The position numbers and the translations under genes were made by a program. This document shows positions 46,913 to 59,700 of a stretch of DNA of 62,000 nucleotides, one piece after another; positions within the stretch are counted from its first letter, which is position 1, and each line of letters opens with the position of its first letter. The stretch is from Acanthaster planci (lineage: Eukaryota > Echinodermata > Asteroidea > Valvatida > Acanthasteridae): contig NW_019091554.1 in NCBI RefSeq assembly GCF_001949145.1, forward strand, positions 223,898-285,897. The letters are read 5' to 3'. Below the pieces are notes generated by a model. The model was given only the letters and a program-made list of their open reading frames with translations. It did not search any database and was not told the DNA's origin.

Positions 46913-47668
46913 TTCATCTTGCACAAAATGGAACAAAGGTGTGCACTCAGGCGAAGTGTTGACAGAGAGCGTCATAGACTGGGGACATCACGTTCGTGCA
47001 ACAGTGGGAAAAAGTCAGAGAATAGAACTCGTAACTATAGATTCGTGCAAGAATCTACAGTGTTCGTCCACTTTCTATGACTTAAAGAAGGCCTCTATGG
47101 GTCACAGTTATTAAGTTAACTTTTTCTTTTCCTGTCATTTGCTGATGGCTTACTTTCTATAGTCCTTGTTTTCACTTATGTTGATAGATATATGTCCTGT
47201 CTTTGTATTATGTGTCTCTGATGAATGCCGAATGAATAATAATGATAATAATACAAACAATGAACAAGAATTGAATGCATGTAGCACGTTCATTTAGACA
47301 TTACGTCATTACGTGCGCTTGGTTGCGATACGATTAGTCTGCATTTAGTTTTTTAGTCTCTGCAGCTAATCGCAAGTTAAACGCTAGTGTGTACTTTCAG
47401 GATTATTCTTGGTACTGAGAAATGTTTACCAGATATTACCTTCTGATAAGCTAGACTAGACAGCACTGTAGGACCTGCTCTGTTACCTTTGGAATTATCT
47501 GGGCAAAGGGTACTCTTAGAGCGTTGATGTCTAATTGTCAGAGTTTTATCAAGGTACAGTCTCACACTCGTTTCATGAATTTCTCTTCGGATTTTTGTTG
47601 TTGTTGTTTTGTATTTTTACAGTCGTACCATAAAATTCGCTAGAGTGAAAGGTCATTTTTGTTCACAG
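46913..47668. other. Region upstream of gene D
   Basis: It holds an AAT/GAT-rich microsatellite (about 47231-47253) and a GTT run near 47597. A good splice acceptor ends at 47668, 33 bp before the gene D ATG, implying an unmapped 5' UTR exon upstream. The CCAATCGA...CGTGTTGT module of genes B and C was not found here. Confidence 0.4.
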
Positions 47669-47701
47669 GGTTGATACATACCTCACAGCGGACTGACCAA
47701 A

Positions 47702-50700
47702 ATGCAGCACACGAATGAAGGTAGGAGCCCTTCGGAATCGAAGTATCGGGAACTTCCTACTCAAGAACAAAATGGCAACTACTCCATCGTTGACGACAAT
47801 CCTGACGATGAGGCAGGTGTGCGTGCGCAGTGCGGACTCGGCGGCCTGAGGTGTCGCATTCTCCAGGTGCTGGCGCATCCTAACGCGTACGTTCTCTGCG
47901 CAGGGTTGCTGTTCGTATCGACGGTGGGAGCCAGTGGGATATACGTGGCTGGTGTTGTCTCCACGATCGAGAAAAGGTTTCAGCTGAGGAGCTCCGAATC
48001 TGGTCTCCTGATGTCTATGAATGACATCTCGTCATTGTGTGGTGTGCTGTTTGTAACACACTTTGGTGGAAGGTTAGTGTATTAGTTCACAATAGAGATG
48101 TATTTACGCAGTCACACACATATTCAAATATGGACTGCTCCGAGTAGTGTAGTAAACCTACCATCCCAAGCTGATCCATGGAGAATCATATTTTGCCGAG
48201 CCAAAGCCAATGGAAAATGGAATGCTCCCTGGATCACCGAGGAAGGCTAGACCACGAAATAAAGCATTGGGCATTTGTTTTGTAACACTTCTCCCAAAGA
48301 TTGTACTTGATTTAAGTAGTGAATGCTAGTGATTAATTAATTTGAATAAGAATGTGTTGAAAATTTACCACCACTTTTCCAAACTACCTTTTTGCGAAAT
48401 GTTTAGCCCAGCTGTGTAGTGCTAGCGCTTCAGGATGCGCGTGACGCGCAACGCAGACAACTGTATGTATTTGTGCAAAATATTTTGTGGTCATGATGGT
48501 TGCACTCATTGATCTCCATTATATAGACTGGATAGGACATCGCGCAATGTTTGTGCACAAAATGCGCGTCCGAACAATGGCGGCGCTTCAGGATGGTAAT
48601 GCGATGCTGTATGCTGTGCACTTCTGGTCAACATAACCTTTTTCTCATGGGATGATTGCTAAGCCGGGCCTCGGCCTCCCTCCCGAAAACAAGCCAAAAA
48701 TGTACAAAAAATGCAAAAATATCATTTCCGGCAATAACTGACCATTTTCTTATAAAGTAACCCACTCGAAAGCGATAATTTTAACTTGTTTTTGTGTGGA
48801 TTCCACTATGACATGCAAGAGGTTTTGTCAGTAAATATGATACCCAAACTGTACATGTGTTTTTCTGTCTTGTTTCGATGAGCCAACACTAACAAAAATC
48901 ATCAGTAAATTGATTTTAATTTTACACACTCTCGGGAAAAATTGTACTAAATAAAATTCATTCATATATTGAGTAAATTTTATTGAAAACCGACATGCGG
49001 CATACGGAAGTGTGAGAATCTTTTCTGTGAGCACAAAGTGAGCGCAGCTTCAAATGAGCGACTAAACTACCTTACTGACGTTTTTAAAACAGACACTTAC
49101 TCAGCTTAAAAAATTTGACTTCACGACCTGACTTAAAGATTTACATTTAACAACTACTTTCCGGCATAAAAAAGTCAGTTTTGACTGAGAACGAATAATT
49201 TTTTTATGTAGACAAAGTTTCTTTCATTGCCTTGACTTTGAATTCCCTTGTTTGTAACTTCATTCAACAGAAACGTCAGCACTCTGCTTATCACTTTGGT
49301 TTCATATCTGCCCCGAAGAAGAATTCTGTCACTCATGTCACATCGTCTGTCACACGATTTGGGTTCAATGCGTCTGCATATCCGAAGAACACAAATCATG
49401 GTTTACTTGGAGATTTTTCCGGTGAAATCTGGGGAAAATAAATGACATATAAGTCGTTCAGTTTTGAAACCACTTGCCAATGAGTAACATTTCAGACGGT
49501 CTCAACCTCGAGATAGTTAAGTTTCATATACAAAGCCTGATAGGCTAGATAAACTGTCATAAATTTCTTACTAGGCTTAAAGTTAAGCAGTATAAGGTAC
49601 AACTTGAGAAACTTTCTGAAACTAAAAAAGTGCGAGTCACGTTTTCTTCTGTTCCTTCTTCCAAACTTGACGTTGATCTCCGGTAATTCACTGCTGCGTT
49701 CACCTCAACCATTATTCTTTCCAAATTTATCCATTCCAAGTGCAGAATTCGGTTTTTCTTCGAAATCTGACGAATGAAGGACTAAAACCTCAAGCTGTTT
49801 TTGAAAAACTCCATTTGAAAGTACATGCAACGAAATTCGCAACGCTCGATATTTACCCTCCTGAAAATAGGCATACGTGGGACGCGTTTTGGACGCGAGG
49901 TCCTATCAAGTCTGTATCCGGTTCGTAAGTGACTTCGTCACAAAGGGGGACGCGCCACGACTTGCAGGCTCTTATTGGACAATCGCTGAAGTTGCTCGTT
50001 AATTTCTGGTTCCACGTAAACGGCGATCAATGGGTGGGTTCGATTAACTTACACGAGTAAGTCAAACTTACAAGAGAGTTTCGTTTAGCCATCACGTGAT
50101 CGTTGTGCCTGCCCTGGTGTCAGCCACCACTACCCCAGCTGGCGGGCGGGTCTCTGGAGGCTGCCCGGATGTAATGACGTCACGGATGGACCGTTCGAGC
50201 ATGGACATCAAAGAACGAACGTGGCGGGGACTTGACTTTCTTCCAAGAATGCCTCGGAGAATAAGCTGCCGCGTTCGATTAGCCTCATTTCGAGGCTTCC
50301 CTTGCGTGTAACACTGGTGTATTCAGGGAAGCTAATCGAACGCAACCAATGCATGTTACCCTATGGTTGCACTTCACAAATACGCGCCCATAGAGCGCCG
50401 CCTGTTGACTCTCGTAGAGAGGTTGGCCTCCGTTTTCTTATACTGGAAATTCAAGATTATTGCCAGAAGATCACTTTTCGTTTCAATTTCACGGGGGTTA
50501 GCCACGACAATCTTTTTCCTTCACCTTGAAAGTCCCCAATTCGGGATTTATAGAAAAAGTTATATGATCCCCACTGATTATGGCGTGTCTTATTGTAAAA
50601 CCCCGTGGGCCGGATCACAAAATATTAATGAGCTCGCGCGCAGAAATACAACCATTTAATGGAATGCACCATGCAGCTTTTGAAATACGCGTGCGATTGA

Positions 50701-53700
50701 CTTTATGTGATTGACGTTTATGTACAGTATATTCATCCCGAATAGCCAGTCAGCGTCATTTTCATATTCAACACGACCAGACTCGTGAAGAAACGCGAAC
50801 GCAGCCAATGGAGTCGAGGTTGACAAGAATAGTACTTTGGGTTTCCACCACAGTTATAGTAAAAATACGTCATGCCATCTCTGCGCAAAACAACGGGAAA
50901 GTCGTCCGTTTAAGTGGCGTGCTGAGCAGTGCAGTCCATGCACGCTTCACGCTGTACGTAACGTGTACTGTACACAGGCCTACACCAAAGATAATAGCAC
51001 CGTCTATAGTACCGTGCGAGTTAGTCATACTGACATATCAGCACGGAAGACCAACGAAACCGTGCTTGTGTCGTGCTGAAATGTCCGGCTACGTCAGGGG
51101 GGCCGGGACCGCTGAGACCGGTCTTGTGCGTGTAACCGTGATTTTGAAAAGTGTGGGCAAACTATGGGTGCGTTCGATTAGCTTCCCTGAATACACCAGT
51201 GTTACACCAAGGGAAGCCACGAAATGAGGCTGATCTAACGCTGCAGTGTATTCGCCAGGGCATTCTGGGAAAAAGGTCAAGTCCCTGTCACGTTCCATCA
51301 TTTCCATGCTCGAGCAGTCCATCCGTGACGTCATTACACTCGGGCAGCCTCCAGAAACCCACTCTGCACCTGGGGTAGTGGTGGCTGACACTAGGGCGGG
51401 CAGGAAGATCACATGATGGCTTTCGTGTAAGTTTGACTTACATGTGTAAGCTAATCGAACGCACCCAATGAGCGAAGCAACGGATGGCAGCGCGTTCAGT
51501 GAGCATTTTGCGCAACGCACTTACATTGCCTGTATTTGTTTGCATCTGCTCCCAAAATACGTTCAGTTTTTTGCTCTTCAGTACTGCTATCTTTTCTTTT
51601 CAAATGTTGCAACCGCATTGTTTAGAATCCCTAGGGGCCAGATTAAGTATATAGAGGATTTTTTTAAATCGAAAAAAATGGCTTCGAAGAATTTTACGGC
51701 TGCGCAAAGTTCCTATACTGAGGGGTGAATTTGCCCATAGTTTTGATTTTAGTCGGCCGCCGCGAAGATCACAAAAAAACCTGTAGTTTTGAATAGGACC
51801 TGGCAGTCTGTGCGTTTGTGATCCGCCCTGAGTTGAAGTGCACCCTCGCTGGAGAAAGAAAGACAGACTGGTACGAAGTTTTCCAACTAGGTTCTTGTAC
51901 TCGTTCGGCGTGCATGCAAAAACCATCACAGTTGCAAAAACTTCGGTGTTAAAAATAACACCGATGGTGTAGAATTAATTTTATTTTTAGTGGTGTTTAT
52001 TATAGGCAAGGTTTTTGGTGTTTGAGTTTATCAACAATACGGGAGTTAAATAATTCCCAAATGGTGTTTATTTCGGGCAAGGAATGTGGTGTTAGGTAAC
52101 ACTGTTATTTATCCTTACGAGAACCCACATTTGTACTGGTGTTAATTTTAATACCCGAATGGTGCCATCTAATCCATAGTGCTCATCGGGGAATTTTTTG
52201 CCTTTGGTGTTACACAATACCTGGAAATTGAAGAGAGTCTACCAAGAGTTTGAATTCCAAATAACAAAACTATTGACAACAGGACATTTAACTCGAGATA
52301 TCATTTTTTTTTATTGCTATTAGTATAATTTGAAATAGCAACAGGTTTTAGTATAAAATCATAATTCAGAATAATATCACTATCATTATAAGATTCACTG
52401 CTGCAGATAATGCAATGAAACTCTTCAAGGGCACATTACAAAAAACTGGAAAATAGAACATAGGAAAAGTAAATCGCCCATGTACATACTGTCCAAACAC
52501 CACTTAATTAACCAGCAACTTTAATGTTTTACATGTACTCCAACAGATAAATGATAGAAGTAGTATCATCTACCAATATTGTACCTCAAAGCAAAAGAAC
52601 ATGTCTGAGAGATAATATACTGGGTAGAATCACAACATAACAATTTAATTATTTTCTACAGGAAAAGTATAAGTAAATTCTTCAGTACACTGTTTAGAAC
52701 TATTTCTATAATTGTAGGGTATATTCAAGTGGTTTGGTACTTTTGGCAGCATTATGAAATTAGGCACAGTACTAAATACTAAAATAGTGCCACTTACACC
52801 TACAGTGCATTATGCCAAGAATTAGCATGAAAACCACCCTGTTGAAAATTGACGTATGGCTGTGCTGTGTTAACCTTGCACGGAGCAATATCACTCGACC
52901 AAATAGTCTGTTCTAAATAAACAGAAAAGAGATTAAACAAATCTGAATTATAAAATAACTTTGGCTATGCTCTCATTCAACTTGTCATACAACCATTTTC
53001 CTTTGGAACTACTTGAAAGAATATGTCTCAGAGAGACATACTGGGTAGAATCACCTTTTGGTGTCTTTGGGTAAGGAGGGCTACTTGTTGTGTCTGATTC
53101 ACTGGAGCTTATTGCCAGGGTAATGTCACTTGCAATTCTTGGATCGAAACCTGTGGAGCTGGGAATTGCAAGTAAACGAAACGTCAAAGAGGTCATTAGT
53201 CTTCAAACTGTTCAAATACCTACTTAAAAAGAATATACCAATACATACCAGTTATTTACGACAGTGTTAGGGGGCCTGGCCCATGCAGTGTGTTGGCCTT
53301 TGTTAAAGAAGCAATCAATTATGAAACCATTGTATTTTTCTGAAAGAGTACCGTACAAAGATATGATTTGGCAAACTATGCAAGAAATGTATGAAAGTTT
53401 ATATTTTCAATGTTCCCCCTTTTAAAAAAGAATTGACATGCAAATTTACATGTACAGTGTGTTTTTGACCAAAAGTGAAGAGCATCATTGAAAGATGCTA
53501 TCATAAACATAAACCAGGTTTACGTACATGCATGTAGCTGGCCCTTATGAGGGAACACTGGGTACATGGCATGTCAATATTAAGCCTTCTGACTGTAGTA
53601 TGGAATTATTATATTGGCTGAAATGTAATGTGTGTTTGGTTCTGTAGATAGTTTGCCTTTAGTTTTACCGCGGATGGAGTCTTTTTACAGGTATTCTTTT

Positions 53701-56700
53701 TTCCAGGCTGTGTGCCTGTCATGTATAAGAAATACTCACGCACATATCAACGTGTAGACCCATCTTGTGCAGGACATTATCAATGTCTCTCAAAGGAGTG
53801 ATCCGTCTGAAGGACAGTTCAAGTCTGAAGAGCATCAATCATTTTAAAACACTTACCTGGTTCTAAAATTTCTGCAAGGTCGCCCTTGAACTTCTTTCAT
53901 TAACACTCAATTTCGTCACACACTTGTCACATAGTAAGGTCAAATAACAATCATGGAAAGGTATCAGGCACGCAGGCACGTAAAGTTCAAAGAGAAATAT
54001 CTAGAGCAGCTAGCATCCCATAATTTTATACTGACCAATCAGAAGGCTTCTTTTCAAAGACGCATGCACTACAAGACAAGTTTAACACCAATTTCATGTA
54101 ACACCGGTTCTTCTTTTCAATTTCAATGCCTAAGGAATTATTTTGCCTCTCCGTCATACCAAATTCCATTCAAAAAGAATGAAAAAGACAAGTGTTAAAA
54201 ATTTAACACCACAGGTTTTGCAGTACACATTCTAGAAAAATTCGTTGCACGCACTCAGTTTGCTCCTCGTGAAACGCGCATAAACTTGCAGTGAGTTCGT
54301 ATCAAAGGACTGTCAATTTCATTAAAAACACTTTTGTTACCGCTCGGAGTGGACAGCTCTTTTGGCTGTGTACAACTAGATAGCTAAAACTGCGAATGCC
54401 ATGCGACAAGTATGGGTAAAAGGATGAATGACTTATAAACGAATCCCCGTGACCAGAATTGGACTGGTCCCCATTTATTTAGAGACCGATAGCTACCTGG
54501 TGACTGGAGTCCGTGGTTGTGCAGTTACTTTCTGTATTCAGAGAGATGATGTTTACATACAACCTTTCGTGCACGTTACAGCCGAATACATGGATCTCCA
54601 GAAAACTTAAGAAGTGTTTTTCCCCTTGTAATTATGGAAGCGGTTAGCCCTAAAAAGTTATGTTGCATGTGGAAATGACTCAGTAGACAGAATATTAATC
54701 CATTTTAGAAATTCTTCCAAAGTTTCGTCACGTAACAGTGTTGCCATGTAGAAATCTTTATTTGCTAAACATTAAACCGGCAGGATTCCTCCGGAATCAC
54801 TACTCGCTACCGGTCCCTACATTCGGATCGGAGGACGTCTGTAAGACGTCTGCAGACTACGCACAGGATTGGAACCAGTCTAACACGGCTCTTTTCAACC
54901 GATGAGGGGATGGTTCTGCTCCTGGCGGATAGGATGCTGGGCAACCTTAACTCCGTGGGCCAGCGTTCTCACTCCTTCAGTAGATCGCGTAAGGCATGGT
55001 GGGAACCAACATGGCGCGGCAAGATATCGTACCGATGGGAACGAGGTTGGGGTTCTAGGACTTGCCAAAGTATGCGCGCGCAAAAGTTAAGAATTACGTG
55101 TCAGTATAATGACCTCGCAAGAATGGCGTCACCTCAGTTAGTCTGGATACCAGACCCAATGATTCTGACTACTTTACGAATCAAGGGTCCGGTGTCACCC
55201 AGTGTCCACGTGACCAAGACTGGAGGAATTCATCAAGTTTTCCGGAAATAGCCGAAATATTCCGACGTCGTCCCATCTATATTCGGCATGTTCGGATGGT
55301 ACTGTTGATGTTAAGTCATTCTCGGCTGTGTGGGAAGGCTAGCTGTTGAACGTAAACTCCCGTAGGCCTATTTATTCTGATTACAGCTGTTGATCCTACA
55401 ATATTTGACTTTACACTGCAATCGAAGGTCACTTTGGCCGAAATCAATGCCAGCTTTTTTATAGGCCAAATTCAGAATATAATGCCCACACATACAGGGT
55501 GCACCATTGTAATGAAATCGAAAACACCCTCAACTTGTGACCCCTGACCCTTGTGTCATATCTGTTTATATCCGTGGGTGATGCGTGGCCTAAGATTTTT
55601 TATCAAGGGTCGTCAGGGAATCTTTGGGCAGGGATCCAGACTACTCCACAGTTTCCTCTGTAAGTGGATTCAGTGTGCATTTTGTGCGTAACAACGCGCT
55701 TACATTGCCCGTATTTGTATATACATACAGTTAAGCCCAAAAATATTCATACCTTATGTGGAAATTGATATTTTCATATTTTAGTGTATGAAATGGAGGA
55801 CTGAGATCACTTTGGTCTTATTCCATTTTATTATGGTAGAATACAAAGCAATGCAGCAATTTTGGTTTCTTTATTGTCGACTTAAAGGTTACATAATCTA
55901 CAACCCAGTGCCAGTCTAGTACCAGGACTAGACTGGCACTGGGTTTACATCCTATGTTTCGTTACAATATTAGTGATGCCACTTAGTTTATAATGTACTG
56001 ATCAGATATATGGATTCAGCCACGGTTAAGTCTTGTCTCATTTCTGTATATTTAATGTTTGTATAGTCCTTGTCAGTCCCAGATCGGGGTAGAAAAGCTT
56101 GAAGCTTCACCCACTTACCTAGATGTTACCCTCTGTTTGGTGCTCAAGTGGTAATTTTAATTGTTCCGTGTAATGATTTAATTGTTAAATTGCATTTTTA
56201 ATCTAATAACGTGCAATTTTGTCTCCATCAAGTATAGCACTGTACTATCTATGTGTCTTTTAGGGCAATGTAGACATAAAATGTGCAAAAAAACTTAGTT
56301 CAAGACTTCATTCACAGCAAAACGTTGAGTCAGTCATATAATGGAAGTTTTTGAGCGGCAAGCAGTCACAAGTAGACTTACTTTGTGTTTGGTTGTAGTC
56401 CTCACAATTTCATTATATTTACAGTGAGTGACACATTTTCTCTTTCCTAACTCAAAGAGGACATTATGGCCTTATCCAAGTAAATGCCCACGGGATAGGC
56501 AATGATAGTTAACGACTATGATTTTTTTCCCCAAACTTCATGGAATCCTGAAGATCACATAGGCCAAGAATAGTCGGGATATCGGGCCTGGTGGTTGCTC
56601 TCGGGTCTTTCTTGGCAGCCCTTCCCCAGTTCATATTCGACAACCCCACCCTAGATGAACTTTTCGTCAACAGCGCCAACCAATCGGAAGGCACTTCAGG

Positions 56701-59700
56701 AGCATCACTGTACGAAAAAGGTGCAGTATTGAAATGCTTAACATATTAATGTCATAAGTAACATGTAATTAAAGGCTCTCGTTTTCATCGGAGTAGTAAT
56801 TAAAGGTTCTCATTTCCATCAGCGTACAGAACATCAAAGATTTACATGTACTTATATACCTGAGGTAGTGCATTTTTACGTTTGCTTAAAAAATAGAGTT
56901 CCAGAATTGCCCCCCCCCCATCAAATCAACCACTTTATGGAATAATTTGCTATTTGACACATGTCACAATTCTTTCCTTATTCTTGTCCTTCACCGATGA
57001 GCCGGAGACTTTTTTTCTTTCTCTTTTTTATTTCCTTGCAATGTAAATTGCATTATCAAAACCTTCGGCGGCTAACAACAACAATGGGATTTCCTCTCTG
57101 CTCATTAAACGTTCTAAATCAGATTTACTCTGCAACGCTAAGGCGAATGCCAGTCCGTGCACCGTAGAGGAGATTGAAGCGTCAGGGTCCCAGTTCGCCA
57201 AGACGTGGCCAATCATTTTAGGCCAACTGCTCAGTGGACTTGGCGGCGCTGCCATATTGCCACTGTCTGTGACGTACATTGATGATGCAGTGGAGAAGAC
57301 CATCCTACCAATCTACATGGGTTTGTACTATTCATTCATAAATACCTCAGACAGTCTCCTTATTCAACAACGTGCAACTTGACCGAGTATTAATCTTTGA
57401 TAATGCCGCTGAGAAGTGATAACGCCAGCTGCGTAAATCACGCGCTGGCACCTGGATACGAGACAGTTTAATCGATTCTGATTGGTCAAGAGTCTGTGTG
57501 TATGCGGCTCGCAAAGAGTGCGCCAAGTCCATATAAGGACATTCCGTTTTGGACAACTTGCAAAGGAATATACCATAAAATGAACAGGGGTGCTCGGGAA
57601 ACTGAAAGTAAAATTATATGACAAAATCGTTGGAGATCCATTATATTTTGACTTCTTTTGACTCTCTGGCCAAAAAAAGGTATTTATGAATGTGAATAAA
57701 TACGTGCTTGGCCGGTCTTAAACCAACGTTTTAAGACACCGACCCTATACGCACCTTTAACAACACAAAGTAAGACTCCGGGTACTACCCCAGCTTTGTG
57801 CTTATTAGCAAACGGGTCCTGAGAGAGTATTTGGTAAGACGTGCACAAATTCACACCATCTAAGACGACTGTTTTTGACGTTCCAACAGCTTTGATGTTT
57901 CTACCCATGGCAATTGCACCCTTGTTCGGTTTTTCGATCAGCGGTTATTGCCTTTCACTCTTCGTGGACTTCTACAAGGCAGATACATCGGAGCTGGGTA
58001 TCAGCCCTCGGGATCCTCGGTGGCAGGGCGCCTGGTGGCTAGGCTTCATCATCTATGGAGTCATCCTGTGCCTTGTCTCCTTCCCCTTCTTCTTTTTCCC
58101 GCGGAAGATGGACAAGCCGAAGTCCTACTGCTGCTGCACCGGGATGCCCGACTGTTGTAAGGGATGGATAGTACGAGCAAGAGGAGGGCGGGCCGCCATG
58201 ACGGAAATCGCCACCCATCAGAAAAAGCTCTCCGGAAAGCCAGTGATGGTGATCAAGGGTAAGTAAATGTTAGCCAAGAACGAAGGTCTCCTGTGATTCA
58301 ATCTTCCAAACCTTTAATAAAGTCCCGACGTCATGTCTATTCTGAGATTCATGGTTGAGGAACCACTGTGCTCTCGAAAAACGAGCTAGGTTAGTGTTTT
58401 CTAGAACCCGGTTGTGGTTCTCTGCAGAATCTCAGAAATTTACAAAAAGAGAGATTTTGTACATGGGACTGCATGGAGCGGTTCCATCAACATGTCTTTA
58501 CTTTCTCGGCCATTTGATACTGTTTCAGAATTTCTGGCGTCACTGCGTCGGCTCCTTTTTAACCCTACCTACATGTTCTCACTTCTTGGGTACTGCCTGC
58601 TGGTGATTTCATTTTCCGGGTTTGGAATATTTTCCGCCAAGTACATCCAGTACGAATTCGGCATAAGTCCCTCAACGGCTGGGCTTTTACTGGGTAAGAA
58701 AGCGCCAAAATAGGCTACACTTTTAAAAGAACTGTAATTGAAATAGACATTTTAATCAAAGTACTATTATAAACATATTCGTTTTTAAAAGACCTAACTT
58801 TTACCATCTCACTCAGGCTTTACAGTCATGCCCGGTAGCCTAATTGGCATCCTCCTTGGCGGTGTATTAACCTCTCGGATGGCAGGGAGCCAGCGAGGCT
58901 ATGCACAACTCACTCTTGGTATCCATGTTCTGTGCGTGTTGTCGTATTGTATCATGTTGTTCTTTGGATGTCCCAACATCAAAATTGCCGGACTGACGAC
59001 TCAATATGGCACCAATGGCGCAGCGAATGGAAATGGGTGAGGTCAACTACATTGTTTTTGTTCTTTTTAGCGCTACTTTCATATTCAGTTACTTTGAACT
59101 CTCTATAGTAAAGATTGCGGTAACACCATGTATTTATCTAAATACATGGTGTTACCGTAATCTTTACTATAGATCTAGTTTCTTTCACCATGAAAAACCT
59201 TTAAGTCTTATACTTTGAACTCTGATTTAAAGTTTGAAGTGATACCAAAACCAAACAATCGGGCTTTACTAAAAACGATAGCATAAGTGGCTCTGACATA
59301 GATGCAGTTAAAAGTGCTGTTTTTCAAAAGCAGACACCCCATATTTTTTAAAATCTACCCTTAACCGACAAGTTCTGTATCTATGTTTATTCAGTACCTG
59401 ACATAAATGAACAGCTTGATATGATGACTGATACGTGCCACTGTTACTCAGTGCATATCGTCAGTGTAGCTCATAAGCCACTGAAAGTGAACTTCTATGG
59501 GTGTTTCTTGTTTCATTTCCGCATGTATTAGTTTGGACGTATTCTCAACCTGTAACATGGACTGCTCTTGCGAGAGGGGGACTTATGCACCAGTCTGCGG
59601 CTCTGACAATGTCACATACGTCACTGCTTGCTTTGCTGGTTGTAAAACAGTGTTTGAAGAACAACATAATACAACGGTAGGTGCATCTAAGACAAGAAAG

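Larger units (their letters stand above)
54224..56553 (+). other. Gene D intron 1, right part
   Basis: It contains the hairpin at 55902-55945 and one Tc1/mariner-like end at about 55726. The block GCGCTTACATTGCCCGTATT at about 55697 resembles GCACTTACATTGCCTGTATT at about 51516, a second shared repeat. No exon is seen before the acceptor at 56553. Confidence 0.45.
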
